Shown here: piece after piece, positions 48,817 through 62,771 of the stretch
Layout of the letters: every line of letters begins with the position of its first letter
Position numbering within the stretch: position 1 is the stretch's first letter
Assembly: GCA_035772785.1 (NCBI GenBank)
Contig: JAOCPU010000043.1
Location: 186,001 to 250,000, forward strand
Origin: Phlebiopsis flavidoalba
Lineage: Eukaryota; Basidiomycota; Agaricomycetes; Polyporales; Phanerochaetaceae
Reading direction: 5' to 3'
DNA: 64,000 nt
Program-made: the position numbers and the translations under genes
Notes under the pieces: model-generated
Seen by the model: only the letters and a program-made list of their open reading frames with translations
What the model was told of the DNA's origin: nothing
The model's database searches: none

Positions 48817-51649
48817 CTAGATAACGTTGACGCTTTGCAGGTGCGCCCGAAGGATGCCTTCCCGGACGCCAACGAGGATGACGGCCGTCGCGCGTGTATC
48901 CCTACGTGCGAGAGCGTCAGCAGACATGATTCAGAACGACGGGACATCAGGTAACGTACAATAACGGAGGTCTCGTGGCAGTAGAAGGGGCGGGGCTTGC
49001 GCGACAATCGCTTCTGTGGGAGACGGTCAGATGTCATTCAAGCGTACCCGCGATCGGAGCAACGCACATGGTATCCCTTGAACTTGTCACGGAAGTCTGT
49101 GCAACCACGTACGGTATGTCAGACTCAAGTCGACGTCCTATGATGACGGAGGCTTACATTTCACGACATGGGTGACGTCGTTTGGCTGATCTCCATAGCT
49201 TGGTACATACTTCTGTACCTTGATGCCGGCGGCAAGCGTTGCCTGGAGGATGTCCATCTAAAGCAAGTGACGCGAGTCTATCATGAACATCACATCACGG
49301 TTAAAAACAGGGTGAACAGAGCTTGCCTTGTTGAAAAACAGGATGAGCGTGGCGCCCTCCAGCAGTGGATTTTGGCAGATTTCACGCCAGAGCGTTATGG
49401 AATCCTCCTACAGGTATCATGGTCGCGCAGTCAGCCTCCTGTTCTCCTGGACATGAGATGTGAGCGCGTTACGACATACCAGTCTGTTGACCTTTGCATC
49501 TTCCTCAAGCATCAAGTTGAACGCAAGCGGCGCCAGAAAAAATGATTGCTTGTACATCATCGAAGTACGGTATCCAGTGTGGCCGCTGCACATGGTCAGC
49601 TAAAATCCCCATCAAATGTCTTGCAACTGACCATGCTTCGGTTCCCGCCCACATCATAGATATACCACTCAGATCCGGATGCACCTGAACGTCGGATGTA
49701 AGCAAGAGCCCGGTGAGAAGCAAAAACTTTTGTACCCACCGCTTTCAAGGGGTAAAAACGATGTTCCTCAACACCAAGGGTTCGCAGGCGGGCTCGGACG
49801 ATATCATCTGGTCACCGAAGCATTATTAAGCACCGCAGTAATAGCCCGAATATACATTACATACCGTCGGTTGGTTCGTAGCAGAGGAAGCGACGCGTGC
49901 GGCATCGTTCAGGAAACTAGACTGCGTCAGAGCCATAGTCGCCACAGAGAATTAGCAAGACTCACAATCCAGGCACTGTCCTGCAGCCTGACATTGCGTC
50001 TCCTCATCATCGCCTTGACCGCCTGGTCCTCCCACATGCTGATGATGTCGTCTCTGCATGCATCGAGCACGGACGTAAGTTCGTCCGTCGCAGACGCCCC
50101 GCCCTTCCCGCGCTTCTCCTTCTGCAGCAGCGCGATCAACACCTCTTTCCACCCGTTGCCTGCGCGCACGCAGACTTCTTTGACGCCGGGCAAGCCAGGC
50201 ACGGGCGACGGTGCGGCCCGGTGCCCGGCGGGCTCACGCTCGCCGCGAGCTCGGGGAACAACTTGCGCGTGAGCTCCGCCTCGATCGAGAGCAGCGGGGG
50301 AGGAGCCGCAAGCCGCGCGCGCCGGTGCACGCTCGGTCAATGGCGCAGAGTTTTTGTGGCTGCGTGCTGAAGCGTACGGACCGCGTCGCGGACGGCGGTG
50401 GTTTTGTGGCCTGCACTAATCCCGTTTACGACACCGAGAGGAACGGGCGCTCCCATCGGAAGCTTGCCTCTCGCTTTTTCGGACATCGGCTGGGGCTGAG
50501 GTTGTGGCTGGGGTGCTTCGGTCGGCGCCGCCATTTCCTCCTGCATTACCTCCAGTAGCGTCTTCAGCGACCTAAAGATGCAGAATGGTCAGATCATGAT
50601 CAATGAGCAGATAGTAGAAGTAGATTGATTTAAGTAACGGCAGTGAATAGACTCAGTGGGAGCCGCAGTGACAGATGAAGTGTCAGCTGCATCCCGCTGC
50701 TCGGGATACGGGAAGCGAAAACACCATCCTTTCCTCAGTTGTGGCGAATCCGTGCGTCGTCTTTCGTCACGACTGGAAATGAGCCGGTGATAAGATCACT
50801 CCCCGAAGCTCGGCTGCCGTAACACGTTCGATTCACTGCTATGTCCGCTGCGCGGACGGCGCGAATGCAGCGCGCCGCAGATGCGCAAATGCTAGGGTCG
50901 TCAAGTCCAGACCAAGACATGACCAGGGATGTCGCATACGAGGCGCGTGGACCCAGGATCCCTCGTTGGGCCCAGTGTAACGACGCACGCCGCCGCACAG
51001 CTAAGATAGGCGACTCTGAGATCGTAAAACCGAGCTGTTCGGGAATGATGACAAAGTGGTGCTCGCCGCCGGTTGTCAGCAACGAGTTTGTTGATGTGAA
51101 CGCAGCGGGGATCCGCGGTCCCGCGCGCGCATGTCGTGGTAGGAAGACGTAAGGACGTGGGCGGAGACACGTTACCGTATAAGGTTAAGCTGAATGATGG
51201 TCCGCCATGCGAGGCGTTCGTTGCGGAAATGCGAGGGCGTGAAGGCCAGTTGGAAGTCTGAGCTGGACTCAGACAGACCCGGGGGATGGAGCGAGACAGC
51301 GATCACTCACTCTTGAGAGTTGTACTCTTGCCAGACTCGGCTTGGCCTGCGCAAACGGGATGGCGTAATCGTACCAATGTGCTAAGCTAAGAGGATAGCG
51401 AGGGACGCACCTAGGAGCAGTATCTTGACCGCCTTCTTTCTACGCTCATACGCTTTCCTGTCCTCCTGGATGCGCTCGTCGATTTCGACCGACACCCGCG
51501 TCGCTTCGCGCTGCTGCTGCTCGCGGTAGGCCCGCTGCTCGGGGGACTCGTTTGGTGGGGGAAGAAGGACCTTCGCAAGGGGGTCGTCTTGCCTGTCCTC
51601 GAAGGGTGCATGGTTGGCGTGGAAGGGTCGCCTGGCGAGTGAATCCCAT
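48817..51649 (-). CDS. Divergent heterotrimeric G-protein alpha subunit
   Basis: Signal-transducing GTPase. Exon 1 includes DDPLAKVLLPPPNESPEQRA, a helical Glu/Arg-rich segment and RKKAVKILLLG. A 64-nt intron (51347-51410) then joins to GQAESGKSTTLK, the P-loop. Next are FQLAFTPSHFRNERLAWRTI, IVRARLRTLGVEEHRF (the Arg and Thr of switch I kept) and EWYIYDVGGNRS (switch II, with Asn where Gln is usual). After an intron come HWIPYFDDVQAIIF, RLEDSLYLW, ILFFNKADVLD (the NKxD motif) and VKKYVPSYGDRPNDVTHVV, then HETSV in place of the usual TCAT. The C-terminus is REGILRAHLQSVNVI with the stop at 48817. The start at 51649 (MGFTRQ, a possible myristoylation site) needs a frame slip before DDPLAKV, so the N-terminus is uncertain. 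The last five residues lack the Cys modified in Gi. Confidence 0.87.
51347..51410 (-). other. Intron inside the P-loop of G-alpha
   Basis: The exon ends CTG-CTC-CTA-G, then GTGCGTCC..GCAG, and resumes GC-CAA-GCC-GAG. Splicing gives LLLGQAESGKST. The intron is 64 nt. Confidence 0.83.
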
Positions 51650-52737
51650 GGTCGAGAGAGCAGATGGAGGAGGGAGACAAAAAAGGAAGGGAGGCGATGC
51701 CCATGTCCAGGAAATGGTCGGTAGCCACTGTGATCAGCAAAGTATGATCGCCCGTAATCACGATGTGTAGGGACAGGGGATGTGGAAGCCTGAAACAACG
51801 CCACCAGAGCACCTTGTCGTCTAAACCGGTATCTCTCCCGCCGCGGTCCCCCAACCGAGCCCGTCCGCCAACGCCAGCCGCATTGCCAGAACTCCATCCC
51901 CCATCAACCACGCGACTGTATCGCACAGCCTCGTCCTCCTCAATGTCCTTCCCATCACTGATCTCTTCTTCGCTCCCGAGCGCCAGCCGACCAGTCTCCA
52001 AGCCTGCCCGCCTCGCCCGGCACTCACCGGCAGCACCGACTGTGTCCATTCCCCTCACACAGCCTGTGTCGTGCTCGTGAATGGTCGCAGCAGACGAGCA
52101 CAGACTCTGTCGCACTCGCGGGCGCACACACCGGCCGCTCGGAGACGGCCTGCGGTGCGATCACCAGATCCTGATCGACACCCACACCGGCGTCCTGTGC
52201 ACATCCGGCCTGGACGCCCGCCCGAGGCGCCGTCAGCAGCGCTGTCGTTGTCCACCACCAGCCGCGCACAGATGGTCAACAAGGCAGCTGTTCGTCTATT
52301 GTGTTGTGTGCACGTACTGCTTGCATGTCTCAGCAGGCTCAACATCGTCCTCAAACTCGGCGCTTGCCCTCGTCACTTGCTCGCCACACCCACAAGGGCC
52401 TGAGAATATGATCTGCAGCTTTAGCACTTCCTCTGACGGCGATCTCACAGATTCAAACTCATCAAGTATATACTTTCTTATGCTGTAATCACGCTTTGCT
52501 AATGATCTATTGCTTAGCAACACTATCCACTAACTAGGAAAGACCGTGTTAAGCTGAACGGTAAGACACCAGTAGAAGCACGCACTCTACATCTGCATGG
52601 CCACATCGATGGGAGTGGCGGCCAAGTCGGCTAGCAAACTGAGCGGACGCATACCCAGCGTGGTCGTAGCAAGGCGGGCTGAAGTCAGGCCCGCCATCGG
52701 TTCGCTCTGCTCCCGGCTCGGCCAGACCTAGCCATCG
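51650..52737. other. Interval upstream of the G-alpha gene, no supported gene
   Basis: GC-rich sequence with open frames on both strands around 51.8-52.4 kb, none with recognised motifs. It probably contains the G-alpha promoter and the 3' side of the basic-protein gene. Confidence 0.35.
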
Positions 52738-54139
52738 TCAGCATACCCAGGCGACGAGCAAACGCAAACACCCCACCAGTGACGGGTCCTGCGCGCCACC
52801 CGTTGACGCCAGCCATGGTAACGCACTGAGCTCCATCGCGGCGAACCCGTCCGCGTCCCACTCGAACCCTTGGAGGGCCATCAGCGACCCCAGATCATAC
52901 GCAAACTGGCGCGGCGGATGCATCAGCGCGGGTTCGGCCACCTCCTTCTCGGTGGCGCTATCACAGGGATGTTCAGTGGCATCTGTTGGACAGAACCTTG
53001 TTCGCCCGCTCTCTAAACCTGCGCCCTCACTTGACTGGGCCGACGGCGTCCAAGGCGCGGGACAGGGGAACAGCGACGACGGGACCAGACCACAAGGCCT
53101 CCCATTCGTTGATGGGCTCGGTCTCAGCAGCGTCCGGCACGGTAGCTTGCGGTTTCTCTTCAGCCTTGGGCTGTGCCTTCTTCCGGGGTTTCCTAGGGGC
53201 CTTTGCGGTCTTCTTCTTGTTCCCTTGTGCTTCCGCTTTGCTCGACGCGCAACTATCAGGAACAGCGTCGACGTTGCACTTGACGTTGACTGCTGCAGCG
53301 CTCTTCTTCCTAGCCTTTGTGCCTTTTTTGGTTTATTGTCATTGGACAGGTCGACCGCAGGCGCGTCATCTCCTTCTTGACCTTCTTGTTCGCCGGCCTC
53401 GGAGCCCGCTTCTTCTTAGAGCCTTCGCGCAGATTTCGTCAGTCGCTGCGACCACACGCACCAGCCAGAAATCAACGCTCACCGCCAGACGTGGATGCCT
53501 TGTCATTCCCGACCGAAGCCTTCCCGCCCGAAACCTTGGCATTATTTACTTCCGCATCAGCTACACGGGGTGCTTGTGGTCTGCGTTTGACGGCGATGAT
53601 GAGAGGTTCTGGTATTCACACGGTGATCAGCACCCCGCACAATTAGCTCGAGCCCGCAGCGAGAGCGTGACCGACCGTCTTCAGAGCTGTGCGTCAGTCT
53701 GAGCGTCTTTGCCTTTGAATCATTGCGCTTCGGCTTCCGCGGGCTTGCTGAAGGGATCTGAGCGTTCGGCCGCCTCCGCTTTGATCTTGAGCGCGCCTTG
53801 AATTAGGTTTTGGGCCGCCGGCGAAAGCACTTGCGGAGGGTGTCTCATCCTTGGTCGGCTGTCGTGCTGCAGAGAGATCCAGATCCGCGCTGGTTGGGAA
53901 GTTTCTGCCGAAGCGCAGTGCATGAGACGCTCAGCAGCCCATTGGGAGACGGCGACGTGGCTCGAGAGGATCAAGCTGAGAAGGTGAGTCACCGCCGGGA
54001 CAAGATGGCGAGCGGACGTTTTGCACCCGTTAAAGCCGGCTGTACTGTGTTGTTCGCAAATGAAGCATCGATTCTCTTGGCCAGAAAAGATGAGCAGGAG
54101 GAGTCTGCGTGATTCCGCATCCACGTCGCGACCTTGGTG
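52738..54139 (-). CDS. Basic Lys/Ala/Pro-rich low-complexity protein
   Basis: Not assigned to a family. The minus strand contains KKKRAPRPANKKVKKEM near 53.4 kb and KKKTAKAPRKPRKKAQPKAE near 53.2 kb, then EPINEWEALWSGPVV. The likely C-terminus is EPALMHPPRQFAYDLGSL, WDADGFAAMEL and WLASTGG, ending at 52738. An N-terminal part from MLHQGRDVDAESR (54139) to QNLIQGALKIKAEAAERSD is plausible. The charged PRKPRKK clusters resemble AT-hook-like or nuclear-localisation sequences, so a nuclear chromatin or transcription role is possible, but this is inference. Several frame changes interrupt the gene, so the exact structure is not resolved. Confidence 0.45.
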
Positions 54140-54832
54140 TAACATCGTTGCAGGTGAGACGGCCAGGGACTCCAGGACCAGACAAGGGAGAGCTCGGTGC
54201 AAGGCTAGAAGTGGATGGTCGAGAGTGAGGAGGGTTTGAATATGTAATGATATTTATTTTCCGAGTACCAGCAGGAAGCGCGGATGCCGCCGCAGGAAGT
54301 ATAGGAGTTATCGCCTCGCATTTGATGGGGTCGACTAGAGCCGGGGGCCAGAGCTGGTGTCTTCGCCGGTGGGGCACGGTAGTCATGTTGTATGAACGCC
54401 ACTTGGGGTGAGGAAGGGCGGCCAAAGGTGCCCACTTCTGTTCGCCCAGAATGGTCCAGGTTGACAGCGTTGCCGGACGCCGGAGCTACAGGTTGATGCA
54501 GAGCACCCGTCGTTCTTCTTGCACGCCTTGCGTCGTGATGCATGAGCAAAAGAGTCGTACAATGGGATTGGGAATGCCCTAAGCATCGTGCTGTTAGTGA
54601 GCTTGTGTCAACAGGCTGATGGACGAGGCGCATACAAGCAGGTCTGGTGGAAGAATCCACTTTCTGGGGGCCAGAAGCACCGCTTGAATGGCTGAAATCG
54701 GAGACCCAGTATTGGAAAATCCCCGAAGGTGGGTTCACGTCTCGACCAGATGTCGTTTTTGTGCGTATTAGACTGACCAAAGGAAGACATGCCGAAGGTG
54801 TGTCCAGTTGTTGTGGTGCGAAGAGCGTTTTC

Positions 54833-56165
54833 CTAGGGTCCGAGACGACGGTGGCTCGATTTTCGGGGCGGATAGCCGAAGTATTTGAAACCGCTCTTCC
54901 AGTCCGTTCGTAGCAGAGAGCTGGTGAGTCTTGATAAAAAAAGCAGATTTGGTTGAGAGAGATTGGTGGCAGAGTGTTCTCGTTGTACCAGAGTCGTCGA
55001 ACGAGCTGAGCACAGAGAGAGTCCATCGGGGGGCTTGTAAGTGAAGCATCTACCGGTAGCAGATTGAAACGTCCGGTCATAAATCGTGCCAGATATAGCA
55101 GAGCATGAAGGAACAGGGCTCGAGGGTGTTTGTGGAGTCTTCAGGGCCTTGTGCTTCAGTCTGGGCGGTAAAGCCGGGGTTTTCTTATGTAATCGAGTAT
55201 CGGTTGGGACTGTCGGAGCCTGGAATGCGGATGAAGTGGCAGAAGACATCCCAGAGGAGGTAGCAAGCTGTCGGCAAGGCGTGTGGACAGGGACTCCTGT
55301 TGATAGGCTACTCCACTGAGATGGAGATTCTGCGACAAAAAGACGAGACGTGGCTGGTAAGGTTGAAGCAGAAGCCGCAGAGCTAGTTTCAAGATTCGAG
55401 CAGATGGCGGGATGAGACAAGCGATTTGCGTCTGGCAAGGACGAAGCTAAGGGATTGGCGGCTGTTTGACTTCGGTTCGTGCGAAATTGTTGACTATATG
55501 CGGTTGTGTGTCATTACCGCTGGAGAGCTACGGGTCTTGTATCGCTGAGAAATGAAGTCGCGGATATGAGAAAGCGAGCTGGAGAAAGCACAGCGGGATG
55601 ATTCATCGACAGCTCTTCTTTGACTGCGCTTCGGAAAGCACATTCTTCGTCCGAGGGAAGAGGTGTCAAAGGACCAAGATCAGCTTCAGAAGATAGAGGC
55701 TCATGGCCGAGCGAAGGTGTTGGTGAAACAGAGCAGCGCCGATTTCCGTGGCTACGCTTAGACGAAGCTGGTCTCGAGGGGTGTTCTCGTTGACGAGGTT
55801 CCAACACGGGTGGCGTAGAGATAACGGCCAGACGACACGTGTCACAGTTCGTGTGAGGAGCTGTGTCATGAGCGCGAGTGTGGCGAACAACGGTAGACTC
55901 TGTCTTCACTTTCTCGGGCGCGCTTTGGGAATGGCAGACTGGGCAGTCTGGCTGGGGATCCAAGTCGTGCGCACGAGTATGTCTTGCGGCGGTCGACAAG
56001 CGTGAAGCATTGCGATTTCGAGATCTTTTCTTTTTGCTAGGTGGAGCAGATTGTGCCAAGAGGTCTGGCGACATGGCTCGCTCGCGCTTGATGCGAATGG
56101 CGTCCTGACAAAGGCGGGGGTGTAAGTGACGATGACTGAGTATGGTACGCACTTACACGCGGCAT
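54833..56165 (-). CDS. Putative nuclear protein with two tandem H-x3-H-x7-C-x2-C units
   Basis: The proposed start ATG at 56165 gives MPR, then an intron (GTAAGTGCG..TGTCAG, about 52 nt) and DAIRIKRERAMSPDLLAQ. A basic cluster KKKRSRNRN suggests nuclear import. Two tandem units follow at about 55.98-55.84 kb: RHTRAHDLDPQPDCPVC and RHTRAHDTAPHTNCDTC. They have identical His and Cys spacing and a 33-residue period. The rest is Ser/Pro-rich with acidic stretches (PLTPLPSDEE) and, after a probable intron near 55.5 kb, SRLFVAESPSQWSSL and LSQPNLLFLSRLTSSLL. I recognise no family. The four His/Cys per unit suggest metal binding, but this is inference. The 3' end is uncertain and may extend below 54.8 kb. 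Confidence 0.5.
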
Positions 56166-56469
56166 TTCGCGTCAACTTCCTAATTGAATGGGAAAACAAC
56201 GGCTCGAACAGAAAAATCGAGATCAGAGGACGTGAGGAGGACGCGACCCATGATGGGGGGGGTAGTGGAAGGCGGGGTAATACCCTCTTTGGTAAGGGGC
56301 GGGATTATGTAATTTTGATGATCAGAATGATAGTATTTTCTGGGCCACTGCCGCACGAGCCTTTACCGTGGTCCGTCAGTGCAACCGACAGTGACGAGAA
56401 GAACATTGCAGGATACATCACAAATAGATAGATATTGAACTATAGAGAGACATGGCAGTGAACACTGAT

Positions 56470-58042
56470 CTATACAATCCCAGAAAACCAAGGATCAGTG
56501 AGGAGCTCGTCTGCAGAGGGTGGGCGATCACCAGGATGAAGACGAAGGCATCGTTTGATAAATTGGACCATTGGTGCTATGTCTTCTTCAGCAACAAAAG
56601 GGTAGCATCGTATACTTTTCTCGAGGCTCCAGTCATACGGGGGAGGATTCTTCCATAGAACACCTTAGACGCAAAAGAAGTGAGTGTCATGTATCGGTTA
56701 AGTGATTGATCGTCACGGTACCTCTATCATCGAAGTACTCGTAGTATGACTCATTTTTCTGTAGACGATTCGGATCGAAACAGTTCCCCCATGTATACCA
56801 TCATTTGCTGCAGAACACTTTCGACTGGCTCCAAATTGAATTTCTCCTGTTTGACTAATTGAAACAACGGGCGGTCCAATAATCAGCTCGAAAAACCTGT
56901 ATAGCGCTGGTTGATAGAGTGTGATGATATATGGATTGTACAGGCTACCAAGCAGCCGAAGGACCAGATGTCTACCTTCTCATTCCATGGTTGCCCCAGA
57001 ATAACCTCCGGTGGGCGGTATGTCGGCGCTGTGATTAACACAGCCTGCTCGTGATATTCACTACGAGGGCGATTTAGAGCTGAAATGTCTTTAGTGGATA
57101 TATTCATCGTTTGAACATGCGGTTCGCTCACGCACCTGATCCCCAATCCGCCAGAACGAAACTTATGAGATTGTATTGTGCTCTCGATAGGAAGTATCAA
57201 AGGCTGCGAGACTGCGACCTCTACATTACCATCCATCGAAGTCTCTATTGGATGCCGTCTTGGAGGCTCGCCCACAAGTATGGCATCGATCTCTTCGCTC
57301 GTGTAACTCTCCGCGCTAACAAGGATGTTGTCCGGTTTGATGTCCGTATGAATGACACCACTTTGATGTGCATGGGAAATACCACGGAGTACATGTCAAA
57401 GAGGACGTGTTTTGTGTCCTGAACCGAGAAGCGTTCATGTGGCATGTTGTTCTGTATGCTCATCAAGTTTTGTCCACAGATATCTGTCACGAAGCAGTGA
57501 TGTTGACCTGCTGAACCTTTCCCTTGCAATGTAAACTGGATTGGGTGAAAACGAGACAATGTTCTGCATACGGCGTGGTGGCGTGACATCTGTTCATATG
57601 CTAAGTGTTCAAAGTTGCGTTAGCAATAGACATGGGGGAGGCGGAGCCAGTGAGGACTTTGATTGCGACAAATCCGTTATCACTGATATATTATAAGTAA
57701 TAATAAACGCTTGGGACGTGACGTAGGGGTCGTACGCTTGGTCATAAGCCATCCAGGTGCTTGATGATTGCCCCAAACCAAGCTTACGACGGATGATATA
57801 CCGTCCTTCAGGCCCCCTATAGCTTCTCCAAAGTCGAGGTAAGGCCAACCGTAGCCTTTTGACGCAGGAAGTCCCAAGGGTTCCTCGTCGAAGGTGCGGT
57901 CAACGGCACGCTGCCCTTCAGTGTCGACGGAGAAGCGAGCGTTTGAATGCGCTCGCGTAGCTACCAGTCGTGTGAGGCTCGTAGGTTGCGGCTTGTGATG
58001 ATGTATGTGAGACAAAAAGGGCCTAAATAGCCGGAAGGGCAT
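56470..58042 (-). CDS. SRPK-like Ser/Thr protein kinase, copy B
   Basis: Paralogue of the neighbouring gene at 58963-60476. Start ATG at 58042: MPFRLFRPFLSHIHHHKPQP, a basic leader. Then come EEPLGLPASKGYGWPYLDFG, RYIIRRKLGLGQSSSTWMAYD (Gly-rich loop) and FVAIKVLTG (catalytic Lys). The catalytic loop reads HAHQSGVIHTDIKPDNILVS, with HTD in place of HRD as in SR-protein kinases. The activation side is [20 protein letters not shown], then LFQLVKQEKFNLEPVESVLQ. The C-lobe ends MVQFIKRCLRLHPGDRPSAD and LLTDPWFSGIV, stop at 56470. All key residues seem present in one frame or another. A stop in the MVYMG region and other frame changes are interpreted as introns or base slips. This expanded agaricomycete kinase family is related to SRPKs; substrates are unknown. 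Confidence 0.82.
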
Positions 58043-58962
58043 GATGATCCTGAGCTGGAGTTAAAAACGTTTGGAAAGATAAATTTTGTTGGCGAGGCGA
58101 ATAGAGCCTTGCCGTCCGAGAGATTCCGCCACTTGTCAGATGCGGTGTTGAACAATGTAAGGAGCGCAGCTGTGTGCCTTACAGCCGAATCTGACTTCAA
58201 ACTTCTCCTGCGAAGCAGTTTGTAGTCGTTGAGTTTGATGACGAGGGATACTGGCACCAGGGGGCCTGCACTAATGCGAGCGCCCATATCACCTTATGCG
58301 AGGGGGGTAGCGACCCCACGTGACTAGGACCTCGAGCACTACCGAGCAGTTACCCTCCTTGCTTCAAGCAGCTGCTACATAAACACTCGGGTGTAAGGTT
58401 GAAAATGTAACAAAAACATAGTTCCATCGAAATATGAGCGGTACAATTGGCCCGAAAGCAACGTTAGCCTTCGCATGGTGTCTGGCTCATACCCATCCCA
58501 TATAGGCGCCCATCGGAGGTCTGCGATGTTCATGTCTACTGCTGTGGGTGTAAGACAGTAATTTGGTTGTATTTGAGATGAATGTTTACTGACGAGCTAG
58601 CTATGCACTGTATACTGGAGCAAAGGGGCTGTTTATGCTACATAAACGATAAAGAGAGTGCTTTACGGCGTCTGGACGCACCAACGGGCGCTTCACACAA
58701 GGTGATATGCGAGGCACACGTGCTGGCCCCCCTACCGCCGCTCGGCTCGCGCTGGTGCTGGCCCCCTGACTGGCACTATCGCTTCAGCGTGACTGGCCTC
58801 TCCGGAAGATGCCGGAAAAGGCGTCTAAGTATCTCTACGAGATGTTACGGAGGACTCGTTTTTAGGTATAAATTTGACACTGTATTAACATAGATGGTTA
58901 AGAAATCCTGGTGCTCATGAAATGCGTAGCGTTTGAGACAATCCACAGTTTCAAAAAAGCTC
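58043..58962. other. Spacer between the two kinase genes
   Basis: About 0.9 kb holding the promoter of copy B and the 3' side of copy A. No recognisable gene. Confidence 0.4.
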
Positions 58963-60476
<1,514 letters not shown>

Positions 60477-61815
60477 TTTTTGGTGCGAGGAAGAGACAAA
60501 AAGAGTGATGAAACTTGTTGAGCATTCTCGCCACAGAGTGTCTCGACCGAATATAAGTGTTTGTATGGGTCTACAACTGTGGCGAGTCCGGAGCCGCTTC
60601 CTGTGCTATGACTAGAAGTGCTGTACAATCCTGTCAGCCATGCGTTGCCGAAGTGAAACACGAGGCAGTAATGGAAGCGCACGCTGTATTTTGACCCAGC
60701 TGGGACTGTTGTGGTTGCGCAACTGGCGGACCAACCACCGGGTAGATGGCTGTACCGGCATATGCCGAAGTCAAGTGATGGCAAGTCACGATAGCGCCGA
60801 GAAAGCCCAGAATCCTCGGCTGAAGTGACCAACTTCCCACTTTTTGAGCTGCCACTAAACACATATTAAATTCTTTATACTCTTGTCAATTAATTCGGCT
60901 AGAGCTAGTGAGTATGCAAACCATATGGTGCCACATGGTTTCGACGGCTCACTAGCAATACTTGCCTCTCGGCACAAGTAGAAGGCATCGATATCGCATC
61001 CAGCACGACAAATATGGCGATTCTCTCTTGAGCAAGCAGTTGATCGTCTTCCCGTGCTTAAATCACATGTCATACATATAGTGCTGTGCTACTTGCATTC
61101 CAGCTATTCTGTCGCGGTAAGCACATTTCCGAGTCATCACACCCTCTAGCAGATGATATTCACTCTCGTGTCGCACAGTGCAGCTACTCCCTGAGAACGC
61201 TACTGCATGCACGAACGCTAAAGTGCAAGCACTGCGCGAGCACTCGATGCGTAAACAAGCCGAATATGAACAGGTGCGTTTCTTCCACTTTCTTGCGCTA
61301 CTGCTTACTCGATCAAGTTGGAAGACTCACTTGGATGTTGTAGCATCGGAGCGGTTCATGTCTTCTGATTTTGACATACACTTACAGCCTCTAAACACAT
61401 TAGAGCATTGTTCACCTAAAAAGCCAACTCTTTAGCACTGCCCAGTTGAAGTCAGTGAGTGACTGCGCAATGCAAGGTCGACTTGGGCTTCGTAAGTGCG
61501 ACCAGCATTCTTGCGCCACATTTCATCTACCCGTTTATGTTCACGGGTCAATCCTGTGCGTGGATTGCTGTGAGCATCTATGGTATAAAAAACCTGTCTG
61601 CTCGTAGATGATGACCAAACATCCACTCACTCTTCGTACTCCTCCGCTCACAGGTCAGTGGCAGCTCATCACATTGACACAGCCGGTAATATGAGCTTAA
61701 CATTTACGTCTTATAGCTAACGAAGCCGTCAAATAACCCATCCCTCATTACAAGCGTATCGTTGTTCAACAATGTTCCATCTGCCCTCCTTCCCAATTAT
61801 CGCGACGTCTTCACT
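60477..61815. other. Interval without a confident gene
   Basis: Short frames only. A plus-strand stretch near 61.18-61.27 kb (ENATACTNAKVQALREHSMR) could be an exon of the next gene, because it is followed by a GTGCGT donor. The link to 61.8 kb was not shown. Confidence 0.35.
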
Positions 61816-62363
61816 TTCTCCGCAAAGTCATCTATGGCCGTACCAATAGTGTTGATGTTAGGCTGGTTTTTGTCAGGGATGTTGCACAAGTGGCGTTCCA
61901 AGATCCGACGACTTATAGCAATAAGGCAGCAGAAAAGCAGCAGGCGATCCAACGCGTTTTCGATTACGCCGCGTACTCGGGCCTCGACAAGGGTGGCGCA
62001 GTAACGGCCAGAATAAGGTAAATTCTTCCATCCGCTTTAGGAATGCTCTATCTTGCTACAACTTTTTAGTGGGGGGTTTCACGGTAGCTCTCGTCCAGGT
62101 AGGCAATGCTCAAGACACCTTCACGCGCCTCACGGTCGCTTTGGAGGATGCTCACGGTAACGCTATGTATTGGTACAGGATTGAAGACCAAACATTCTGG
62201 AACCGTGTCCATGTTCCAAAGAATGACATAGATCTCCCGACAAGATATAACTATGTGCCTATTACTGAGCGGGAATTCCGAACGTAAGTGACAAAACTGC
62301 CGGGTGGCGAAATATTAATGAGAGATACGTCTTTATAGGAGGACTCCTCCAGCCGATATCTGA
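61816..62363 (+). CDS. Unknown protein, C-terminal exons resolved
   Basis: Not recognised. Three exons are supported by splice sites and phase. Exon 1 reads VIYGRTNSVDVRLVFVRDVA and QRVFDYAAYSGLDKGGAVTA. Intron 62018-62069 (52 nt) follows. Exon 2 reads SGGFTVALVQVGNAQDTFTR, LTVALEDAHGNAMYWYRIED and PTRYNYVPITEREFR. Intron 62284-62338 (55 nt) follows, and exon 3 ends TRTPPADI with the stop at 62361-62363. The second exon is in phase only if the G6 run at 62071-62076 is read as five G. The start is upstream of 61816 and not identified. The sequence is mixed alpha/beta, without a signal peptide or membrane segment in the part seen. Confidence 0.55.
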
Positions 62364-62771
62364 TTCCTTTCAATCAATATGCTCTGCGATTGTTATAGAC
62401 GATGGAATTGTATTTTTAATTATGTATTTCTTGCAGCTCGGCGTGTTTTGTTTTCTCCTCCCAGCATTTTTCATGTATTTCTAACCTTACCCGGCAACTT
62501 TGTAGCTTTAGACCGTCCGTATGTAACCCTAGTCTGTTTTGTGTTGGTTATAGAAGGTCATCCGATATGAGACTGATTGCGACTGAGAATTCACACGGTT
62601 AATTGTAAGTAGCAGATGGCAGATGCGGGGGGTAGCGATTATTAAGTCGAGATACGTGACATGGTGTACTAGATTTGACCAAGAAAGACGACATCAGCGG
62701 GTTAGTCAGTTAATCGAGTCATCGTAGAGATTAAAATGTTAGAAAATTCGTGAGGATTTCACGACTCCCCT

